A stretch of 60,831 nt of DNA. Origin: Gammaproteobacteria bacterium. GTDB lineage: Bacteria > Pseudomonadota > Gammaproteobacteria > Ga0077536. Each line of letters starts with the position of its first letter. The stretch's first letter is position 1. Shown piece after piece: positions 53,926-60,831 of the stretch. The notes below the pieces were generated by a model, which saw nothing but the letters and a program-made list of their open reading frames with translations, did not search any database and was not told where the DNA came from. The stretch lies in contig JACPPA010000052.1 in the NCBI GenBank assembly GCA_016191285.1, positions 1 through 60,831 on the forward strand, in the 5' to 3' direction. The translations under genes and the position numbers were made by a program.

Positions 53926-55643
53926 TTCACCGCATCTACAGCAGCCTGGCGTCATTCAAATCGCTCGACTTGAAGCCCGGACTGAATGTTCTGATTGCCA
54001 AGAAGGAAGCGGGAGCCACCGACAAGCAGACACGCAACCGGGCGGGCAAGACCAGCCTGATTGAAATCGTGCATTTCCTGACAGGCTCGGATGTCGGTAG
54101 GGATTCGCTGTTCCGTTCAGAAGCGCTCGCCGCCGCATCGTTTGGCATGGCCTTCGACCTCAGCGGCGAGCAGCTTCGAGTCGAACGATCGGGGCACCAG
54201 AAAGCCAAGATTCACGTAGAAGGCGCCAGCTTCCTGAATGGGAAGACCAGTCTCTCGAATTCGGAGTGGGTGGAACTCCTTGGCGAGAAAATGTTCGGGT
54301 TGCGCCAAGTCCCGGATGCTGATGGACGGGTGCCGACATTCCGTTCGCTGTTTGCCTATTTCGTGCGCCGGCAACTCAGCGGAGCATTCACGACGCCTGA
54401 GAAGCAGGCAACGATGCAGCAGGCCGGGGACTATCAGGTCGCCTTGCTGTTTATGCTCGGTTTGGATTGGAAGATTGCCAGCGACTGGCAGAAAGTCCGA
54501 GATCGCGAGAAAACCCTGGCTGAGCTGAAAAAGGCGGCAGCTGTCGGCGCGTTCGGCAGCATCGTGGGAAAGGCGTCGGATCTTCGCACTCAATTGACGG
54601 TGGCGGAGGCCCGACTGACAGATATCAAGACCCAAGTTGCTGCGTTTCGTGTGCTGCCACAGTATGCGGAACTGGAAGCGGAGGCCAATCAGCTTACGCG
54701 CGCGATCAATGACCTTTCGAACGCCAACGTGATTGATGCGGCCACGATCGGCGATCTGGACCGCGCACTAAAAGCGGAAGCGCCCCCGTCACCGGCAGAT
54801 CTTCAGAATGTCTATGCGGAGGCCGGGATCGCACTTCCGGACTTAGCCATCAAGCGCTACGAGGATGTGCGGCGCTTCCACGAATCAGTGATCCGAAATC
54901 GGCGAGACTACCTTGCCGGGGAACTGGACGCGGCAAAGCAGCGCGTGACAGCGCGAGATCAGGAGAAGCTCCGTCTCGACGGGAGGCGCGCTACAGTGAT
55001 GGCAGTGTTGCAGAGTCACGGTGCGCTGGAGCAGTTTTCCCAGCTACAAGGGGAAGCCGGGCGCATCGAAGCGATGGTTGAGTCCTTGCGACAACGCTTC
55101 GAAGCTGCCGAACAGCTTGAGGGCACCAAGAACGAGCTGGAGATCGAGAGAAATCACCTGACATTGCGTCTCCGGCGTGATTTCTCCGAACAGAGAGCGC
55201 GATTGTCGGAGGCGATTCTTGCATTTGAGGAAACGTCTCGGAGTCTCTATGAGTCCGCCGGCAGTATGACCGTGGAGGAGACATCCAACGGGCCCACATT
55301 CCAGTTCCCGATGCAGGGTTCGCGAAGCAAGGGAATCAAGAATATGCAGATCTTCTGTTTCGACATGATGCTCATGCGCCTATGCGCCAGACGAGGCGTC
55401 GGGCCGGGCTTCCTGATCCACGATAGCCATCTCTTTGACGGTGTCGATGGCCGGCAGCTGATCAGTGCACTGAAGGTCGGAGCCGAAACAGCGAAGGAGC
55501 TGGGCTTTCAGTACCTCGTGACGATGAATGAAGACGACGCTTTCAAGGAGACTGTTTCCGGTTTTGATCTGCGCGACCGCGTGCTCCCAACTGTGTTAAC
55601 TGATGCCGAGGAAAGCGGTGGATTGTTCGGTTTCCGCTTCTGA
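53922..55643 (+). CDS. DUF2326 SMC/Rad50-like ABC ATPase of an ABC-3C system
   Basis: A 573-aa ABC ATPase from GTG. The P-loop is NRAGKTSLIEIVHFLTG with Lys43; the second conserved Gly is Arg, a deviation from the usual NGxGKT. A coiled coil fills ~190-440 (many LxxxExxR runs). The DUF2326 C-terminus has LIHDSHLFDGVDGRQ (Walker B region) and ends LFGFRF. Such ATPases are the sensors of ABC-3C conflict systems. Third gene of the coupled cassette after hsdMS. Confidence 0.85.
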   Translation: MIHRIYSSLASFKSLDLKPGLNVLIAKKEAGATDKQTRNRAGKTSLIEIVHFLTGSDVGRDSLFRSEALAAASFGMAFDLSGEQLRVERSGHQKAKIHVEGASFLNGKTSLSNSEWVELLGEKMFGLRQVPDADGRVPTFRSLFAYFVRRQLSGAFTTPEKQATMQQAGDYQVALLFMLGLDWKIASDWQKVRDREKTLAELKKAAAVGAFGSIVGKASDLRTQLTVAEARLTDIKTQVAAFRVLPQYAELEAEANQLTRAINDLSNANVIDAATIGDLDRALKAEAPPSPADLQNVYAEAGIALPDLAIKRYEDVRRFHESVIRNRRDYLAGELDAAKQRVTARDQEKLRLDGRRATVMAVLQSHGALEQFSQLQGEAGRIEAMVESLRQRFEAAEQLEGTKNELEIERNHLTLRLRRDFSEQRARLSEAILAFEETSRSLYESAGSMTVEETSNGPTFQFPMQGSRSKGIKNMQIFCFDMMLMRLCARRGVGPGFLIHDSHLFDGVDGRQLISALKVGAETAKELGFQYLVTMNEDDAFKETVSGFDLRDRVLPTVLTDAEESGGLFGFRF

Positions 55644-56061
55644 GGAATGCTCATAGACGACACCGCCGAACGGGAAAACTGCACGCCGCTGTCGTTCAAG
55701 AGCCCGAAGGAATAGTTGGCGTTACAGCGAAGCGGCCGGCAAGCGGATCGTGTCCTGTGCTACCGCTGCTTTCCCATGGTTATGGATGCTTATGTTCACA
55801 TCGCAGCCGAGCCGCGTCAGCAGACGCTTTGATCGATGTGCTCGAACTTGGACTCGCGAAACGCACGTCCACCACTGACGAAACGGGTCGGAATCATTCC
55901 GTCAGTGCCGAGAAATCGCGCAAATTCGAAATCGAACGTGGCGAAGGGCAACTGCCGCGAGCTAAGATGGCCCCAAGTGTCGGGCCGCGGATTGGCAACC
56001 GGTTCGCCGATGCCGGCGCGGAAATCAGCCTAACGATGCAGCAATAGATCTCGGGAACGAT
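55644..56061. other. degenerate stretch with a fragment of a DUF4209 gene
   Basis: No intact gene. 55829-55885 reads LIDVLELGLAKRTSTTDET and matches 58809-58865 inside the DUF4209 gene downstream (46 of 57 bases, no gaps). The rest shows no clear reading frame. Probably debris from a duplication or earlier copy. Confidence 0.6.
55829..55885 (+). pseudogene. duplicated scrap of the DUF4209 gene
   Basis: 57 bp colinear with 58809-58865. The encoded 19 residues are LIDVLELGLAKRTSTTDET here and LIDVLERGLAKRAATADKT there. It shares strand and phase with the downstream gene and nothing else of that gene remains here. Confidence 0.65.
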
Positions 56062-56808
56062 GTGGACAAACCAATACCGATCAGATTAGCCGCGCCGCCC
56101 ATCGTCGAAGCCGTCTGGGAGTTGCGCTTTGAAAGTGAGTCAGACTCACCTGTGGATTTGCTCCCCGGCATCTTGTTTGAACGCGTCGGCGAACGCTATA
56201 ACCAAATCCAACGGCTTCCGGCCGCGGATCTTCCGGTTCAGGCCCTTCAGCTGGACCCGAACCTGCGTCACGCTCCGACCGCGCGCCTCGCGTCGGGTAG
56301 CTATTCGATTCAAGTCGGCCGCAATGTACTGGCGCTCAGTTGCTATGCGCCTTATCCAGGATGGAAGGCATTCAAATCGGAAATTCGATCGATAGCCGAG
56401 ATCGTCCGTACTACGAGCGTCGTTGGGCGCGCCGAACGTTTCTCGCTCAAGTACGTGAACATTCTACCAACCGAGAAATTACCGACTATGTCGCCGCTGG
56501 ATATCGAGTTGAGGATCAACGGTCATGATCTGACACAAGCACCCACTCACGTGCGCACCGAATTGCGCGAGCAGGATTGCCTGGTTGTGGTCCAGGTAGG
56601 ATCACCGGCACAGGTCCAGTATCCGGGAGAACGCGCCAGCGTCGACGGCATATTGATCGATATCGACGCGATTTGGAACGCGCAGGGAGACAGCTTCTGG
56701 GAGACCTTCGAAGATCGACTAGAGTCGGTGAGAGACATCGGTCGCAAGCTATTCTTCAGAGTGCTGACGGCAGCTACAATTGAATCGCTGGGTCCGGAAT
56801 ATTCCTAG
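56062..56808 (+). CDS. TIGR04255 family protein
   Basis: A 248-aa protein from GTG. The family opening PPIVEAVWELRFES and the mid-region VVGRAERFSLKYVNILP identify TIGR04255, a sporadically distributed family of unknown function. No membrane or catalytic motif is evident. It is followed 9 bp later by an antitoxin-like gene and then a PIN-domain gene on the same strand, which makes a three-gene unit. Confidence 0.8.
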   Translation: MDKPIPIRLAAPPIVEAVWELRFESESDSPVDLLPGILFERVGERYNQIQRLPAADLPVQALQLDPNLRHAPTARLASGSYSIQVGRNVLALSCYAPYPGWKAFKSEIRSIAEIVRTTSVVGRAERFSLKYVNILPTEKLPTMSPLDIELRINGHDLTQAPTHVRTELREQDCLVVVQVGSPAQVQYPGERASVDGILIDIDAIWNAQGDSFWETFEDRLESVRDIGRKLFFRVLTAATIESLGPEYS

Positions 56809-56817
56809 GTACATCCA

Positions 56818-57168
56818 ATGACAGAAAGCGCGATAGCTCGGTCGTCCTGCTACGCTGCGCCCACGCTGAGCGCCGCGTTAGTAGTATCCATGGGCTTCGC
56901 CGCAAATGCCGAAGTATTAGCCGATCCGCCGTCGAAAGCACTGGATCCGTGCCTTGGTTGGGCCATTCTGATGGTCGACCGCACCCACTCGCAAGGAACG
57001 ACCGTTACCTCGCCGATTTCGCCCTTCGAAAGCGGGCCGGTGTTCCGCACAGAGCTGGCAAAGCGTCTATGGGAGCTGCGCGTGCAGGTGCTTTGTGAAG
57101 GGGCGCCCATGCTGAATGCGTCGCAAATTTCGGACGAAATCGCGCGCCGGCGCGGTGAGATGGTATGA
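56818..57168 (+). CDS. antitoxin-like protein linked to the PIN gene
   Basis: 116 aa. The N-terminal ~80 residues are low in charge and unstructured-looking. The last ~40 (FRTELAKRLWELRVQVLCEG followed by ISDEIARRRGE) match the toxin-wrapping C-terminus of antitoxins paired with PIN toxins. It starts 9 bp after the TIGR04255 stop and ends 9 bp before the PIN gene. Lacks a recognisable DNA-binding domain. Confidence 0.6.
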   Translation: MTESAIARSSCYAAPTLSAALVVSMGFAANAEVLADPPSKALDPCLGWAILMVDRTHSQGTTVTSPISPFESGPVFRTELAKRLWELRVQVLCEGAPMLNASQISDEIARRRGEMV

Positions 57169-57177
57169 GTCGACAGG

Positions 57178-57597
57178 ATGTTGGGTAAACGGACCTACCT
57201 CGACGCCTCCGTGCTGATTGCCGCTTGTCAGGGGCGGGCCGATGTTGCCCCTCATGCATTCGCAATCTTGGACGACCCAGACCGTGAATTCGTGAGTAGC
57301 GGCTACCTGGAGTTAGAGATCCTGCCCAAGCCGATTTATCGAAACAGAAGCGCCGAAGTCGAGTTCATGCGGACGTACTTGGCTGGCGTCGTACAGCGGG
57401 TTGGCGCATCGGATGCAGTCGTGACTAAAGCGCTGGAAGTAGCAACAGCGCACGATCTGGCATCTATGGACGCGTTGCACATAGCCTGTTGCTACGCGGC
57501 GAACGTCGCAGAATTCGTGACGGTCGAGAAGCGCACCAAACCATTTTTCCGAATCAGCGACTTCGCGATCACGTCTATCACGTCCTCATCGACTTGA
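57178..57597 (+). CDS. PIN-domain ribonuclease (VapC-like toxin)
   Basis: A 139-aa PIN protein. Acidic residues are at the expected places: Asp in TYLDASVLIAA, Glu in SSGYLELEILPK, Asp in ASMDALHIACC; a further acidic residue near TVEKRT may complete the metal site. It is predicted to cut RNA unless bound by the product of the preceding gene. Third gene of the TIGR04255 unit. Confidence 0.8.
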   Translation: MLGKRTYLDASVLIAACQGRADVAPHAFAILDDPDREFVSSGYLELEILPKPIYRNRSAEVEFMRTYLAGVVQRVGASDAVVTKALEVATAHDLASMDALHIACCYAANVAEFVTVEKRTKPFFRISDFAITSITSSST

Positions 57598-58079
57598 GAC
57601 GGCGTTGTATTTGCTGAAATGAGCAGCAAACCGGAGCCGAGCTCATTCACAATATCGACGACAGGAGATTTTCCAGGTCGAGAAGGAGACCGCGGAGAAA
57701 CGAGATTAGCTCGTCGACTCGACCAACCGTGGTGCCGACACTGCACTGATTGCCGGTCTGCAGTGCATCGCTTCGTGGGTGACGAGCGTGCACCGCAGGA
57801 ATTTGACTCGGAAGCGGTCAGCTTCCGAGTGCTGTGCCGACGTCCGGGAGCTCATCATCGACTTCATCGATGCCGGCCATCCCGCTCTGCTGCGAATGTG
57901 GGACCGGAGCCAGCGTGGATACCGGACCATGAGGTATCGGACTTCGGCGATCACGGTGAGCGACGATCTGGACTTCGACTGGTGCAACAATCAAATGCAA
58001 CGCAACGTTCGCCGCCGTGTTAGCGCGGACCTTTGGTTGAAGTTCGCCGTTTCGAATTCCACAATCTGAATTCGCACAC
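57598..58079. other. degenerate stretch before the DUF4209 gene
   Basis: No intact gene recognised. One plus-strand frame (LVDSTNRGADTALIAGLQCI ... RELIIDFIDAGHPALLRMW, about 57710-58069) looks protein-like. It is preceded in frame by a TAG at about 57707 and cannot be assigned to a family. It may be a decayed gene. Confidence 0.4.
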
Positions 58080-59955
58080 ATGCCTCTCGTGATCCCGGCA
58101 GCACTCTTGCCAATTCTCGCCCAAGCCGACGCCAGCACAGCGCCGATTGAAAAAATGCGCCTCGCGGGCACGCTAGTCTCGGCACTCAGCGAGACCCCTG
58201 AACTATCACCGGAAGAAAAGAAGGGGGCTTTCGCGGAGATAGAGGGTCTTCGATTCCAGCGGCCTCACGGTAGCGAGCGTCGAACGTGGGGCATCTATTG
58301 GAGCGAGCTTGCGAGCGGAACCACTCAGGACGGGCGAACATTCTACTCGCCCGACATCACATTCGTCGATGAGGATGTTCTGGCGCACTGGATCAGCCGT
58401 TCCGAAAACGCACGGCACCCCACGCTACGCGCGAGATTCTCGGACCTCGCCTGGGAGATCGGAAGATTTCTGAGTAGGAAGCCAAAGGCTGGTGAAACCT
58501 CGACGCGACCACCGATATCAATAAGTATTGGCCATGAATTGGCACGGCGCGCGATTGACGGATACCTGGAAACACTGAGTCGGGCGCTGTTCGAGGACGA
58601 ATACCACGCATGGCAGTTTCTTGACCGAGCAATCGAGCTGGCGAGTTCCATCAACGACCAGGAACGATGTACCAAAGCCAAATCCGCGCTTTTCGCGTAC
58701 CAGCAAACCATCGAGTCTTCCAATCCCACCTACATGCTATGGCGCTTCGACGAAATTGCATGGAACCGCTCGGCCACTCTATCCCTCGGCGACGGCGAGA
58801 AGCAGATGTTGATCGACGTGCTCGAACGTGGGCTCGCGAAACGTGCTGCCACTGCCGACAAAACGCATTTCGACCCGCATGCGGCGATGGACATTGCTGA
58901 TCGACTGCACCGGCGCCGTATACAGCGCGGCGAACAGGATGAGGCTAGGCGTGCCATTAAGACCGCTGGCGCAGCCTTCGAGGAGGTAGCGAAAGGCGCA
59001 CAAGCCCTTTTGGCGTCAGCATGGCTTGAAGACTTGATTCCGCGCTATCGAAATGAGGGCATGAGCGAGGACGTAGCGCGCGTCGAAGCCGCAATCCGGA
59101 ACCGGGCCGGTGAAGCCTCGGGAGAAATGAAGCGAATTGAAGTGCCCGTCTCCATACCCAAGGCCGAGTTGGACAGTTGGGCGGATCAAGTCGCCGGCAC
59201 AACGAGCGAAGAGGCATTCCGATGAATCGCAGCAGCTGGCCTGATACGTGAGGAGTCAGCAAAGGAGAGCATCCAAGGCATGCTCGCGAATGCTCCCCTT
59301 ATGGCCCATATGCCATCGTCGCTAATGGGCCGACGGCTTTACCACCGCGAAGGTCGGCTCCATCTACGACGATCTTGACGGCCGGACAATACAGCATGCC
59401 GCCGATCTTTTCGGATGGTATGCACCTTGGCTGTATGTCGCGCTGAACCGGGCGAAGGAAAAGCACGGCCTCGAAGTCGACGCCCTAATTGCATGGCTAG
59501 CACAGTGCCCATACTTCGTAGCATCGCGGGAGCCCCTGCTTCGAGCCGGATTGGAGGCTTGGAGTCGGGAACAGCCAGTCGAAGCCATACACATCCTTGT
59601 CCCGCAGATTGAGGCTGCGCTGAGAGACATCCTCGGTGGCCTAGGGGCTGCTACTCACTATCCCGATCCTAAGACCGGCGGATTCAGGGTTGTTGGTATG
59701 GGGGAGATCCTCAATCACGATGCGTTCAAAGCTCGCGCGCCGAACGACATACGTTTCCATTTCAGAGTTCTGTTTTCCGACCCTCGAGGAATTAATCTTC
59801 GCAATCACGTCGCGCACGGCCTGGCGCATCCCGCCCTCTTCAACATGGGGCTCGCCAATTGGGTGATCCATTCGCTATTGCTCATAGGCGTGCTCAGGCC
59901 CACTGCACCGCGCGACGCGCGCGAGAATGCGCCACACGATCAGCCGCCACCATAG
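58080..59955 (+). pseudogene. DUF4209 (RNxxxHG, HEPN-like) gene with a stop and a frameshift
   Basis: The first part (58080-59225) is a long helical N-terminus. An in-frame TGA at 59223 interrupts it, after which the same frame continues IAAAGLIREESAKESIQGML to 59327. There one extra G (GGG instead of GG) shifts the frame to ADGFTTAKVGSIYDDLDG. The rest includes ALRDILGGLGAATHYPDPKT and LRNHVAHGLA at about 59797-59826. That RNxxxHG is the DUF4209 hallmark and fits a HEPN RX4H nuclease motif. Restored length about 624 aa. Confidence 0.75.
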
Positions 59956-59963
59956 CCAATCGA

Positions 59964-60731
59964 ATGCGGCTGGATGAACTCACAGATATAATTAGCGCTG
60001 CGGGAGGCGGCGAGAATGCTCTCGCATACGCGGAGTCGCTGCTCGACAAGATCAACCGCATCGAGCCCGAAAAGCAGTCTGCAGCGCTGCTCGTGCAGCT
60101 TCGCGCAGCGAAAGAGCAAGGCGACTTCCGAGGTCGCGTCTTTGAAGTGAACTTCGCCGACTGTTTCCTGCGCAAGGGTATTGCCCTCGATTACGGCGCG
60201 AAGCAAGGTATGCCGGGTGACATTGACTTTGCTTGGAACATCGAGGGCCACAAGATCCATGTCGAATTGAAGCTCCTTGGGCAAGACAAAGCGACCAGGG
60301 ATTCCATCAACGCGCAGCTTGAGGACAAAGAGGTGAGCGCAACGTTTCTGGACGACGACACGAAAGACGTTGCCCGATTGCAAACCGATCTGATCCAGAA
60401 AGCGTCCACCCGGAAGTTCAACCCACAGCCAAGCGCGGATTCGATCAATCTCGTCGGCGTTGACGTGACGGAGCTTCAACTCGGAGCCGTTAACATCTGC
60501 GATTGCTTGCTCGCTGTCGGAGGAAATTCGGTGGCCGTCCGGCACTGCGACCCCGCGTGCTTGCGTGATTCCATCGTTGGCGTGTTCGAGGCCATTGCGC
60601 CGGAGAAGCTCAGCGCTTCCCAAAGGGACTGGATTTCGGTAGTCCAAAAAGTTCTTGCGGGAGCGCCTCATCCACGGGACTACATACATGGTGTTAACGG
60701 CGATGTGAAAGCGCCGGATTGTGGGGGTTAG
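59964..60731 (+). CDS. putative PD-(D/E)xK nuclease-like protein
   Basis: 255 aa from ATG 59964, 8 bp after the DUF4209 stop; longer frames to 59859 would overlap that gene. After a helical N-terminus come FRGRVFEVNFADCFL (E61), MPGDIDFAW (D86, D88) and HKIHVELKLLG with E101-x-K103. This spacing of Glu, Asp and ExK fits the restriction-endonuclease-like fold. No family name recognised. It may be an effector of, or independent from, the DUF4209 gene. Confidence 0.55.
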   Translation: MRLDELTDIISAAGGGENALAYAESLLDKINRIEPEKQSAALLVQLRAAKEQGDFRGRVFEVNFADCFLRKGIALDYGAKQGMPGDIDFAWNIEGHKIHVELKLLGQDKATRDSINAQLEDKEVSATFLDDDTKDVARLQTDLIQKASTRKFNPQPSADSINLVGVDVTELQLGAVNICDCLLAVGGNSVAVRHCDPACLRDSIVGVFEAIAPEKLSASQRDWISVVQKVLAGAPHPRDYIHGVNGDVKAPDCGG

Positions 60732-60831
60732 CGAAAGGCGTCCCCAAAATAGTTCGCCGCGTGGTTCGTATGAACGACGTGTTTTTCTAAGCTTAATCCT
60801 GCCGCTGAGATTGACGCCGAGCGGATGGTAC

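Noticed and set aside
55757-56047. 96-codon frame before the TIGR04255 gene
   Set aside because: Only 19 codons resemble DUF4209; the rest is unrelated low-information sequence, so it is treated as debris, not a gene.
59223-59225. TGA as a possible selenocysteine codon in the DUF4209 gene
   Set aside because: No hairpin of SECIS type is evident just after it, and a separate frameshift 100 bp later shows the gene is already broken.
1-60831. CRISPR arrays, rRNA genes, insertion-sequence transposases
   Set aside because: No regularly spaced short repeats, no rRNA sequence and no transposase frame were seen; the only recombinase is the integrase at 33703.

Overview
The window looks like chromosome from a moderately GC-rich gammaproteobacterium. 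This rests on gene order rather than on any one gene: hemA-prfA-prmC-moeB running left, diverging from a TPR lipoprotein-lolB-ispE-tRNA-Gln series that continues into prs-rplY-pth-ychF; engB diverging from cytochrome c4-dsbA; and a soluble transhydrogenase (sthA). The genus cannot be named from the sequence.

Layout. 0.1-11.5 kb: housekeeping and stress genes (sthA; a MoxR/DUF58/transglutaminase operon; a glutaredoxin-like protein; an alkyltransferase-like protein; an enol-lactonase-type hydrolase; mscL; a tightly overlapped NTF2-like/GNAT/nitrilase operon; a PaiB-like protein; an AI-2E family transporter). 11.5-14.2 kb: a small variable patch with an intergenic structured repeat, an NTF2-like gene, a decayed VapC fragment, a 4HBT thioesterase and an uncharacterised lipocalin-like protein. 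14.2-18.2 kb: a tungstate ABC transporter (tupBCA), divergent from an OprO/P-type porin. 18.2-33.5 kb: core genes with several families of intergenic repeat.

33.526-42.994 kb is an integrated element. A P4-type integrase lies beside tRNA-Gln(TTG), and 16 bp of the tRNA 3' end are repeated exactly at the far end, immediately before prs. The conserved ispE-tRNA-prs order is therefore split by about 9.45 kb of insertion. The element carries a DUF4258/HTH toxin-antitoxin pair, a DUF1376 protein, a frameshifted primase, a helicase, an HNH nuclease, a DUF262/HNH restriction-like protein and two decayed SRAP (HMCES/YedK) genes flanking it.

43.0-46.5 kb returns to the core. From 46.9 kb to the right edge lies a defence-type island. 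It holds a type I restriction locus with a frameshifted hsdR, a KilA-N gene containing a perfect 34-bp palindrome, and a single-chain HsdM-HsdS fusion. Stop/start overlaps couple this fusion to an ABC three-component (ABC-3C) cassette: a nuclease-like protein, a middle component 6-like protein and a DUF2326 ATPase. Next come a TIGR04255-type protein, an antitoxin-like protein and a PIN toxin. After them are a DUF4209 (RNxxxHG) gene inactivated by a stop and a frameshift, with a duplicated scrap of itself upstream, and a protein with an ExK nuclease-like motif. The visible lesions are concentrated in the accessory segments while the core genes read cleanly, which favours real decay over general sequencing error.
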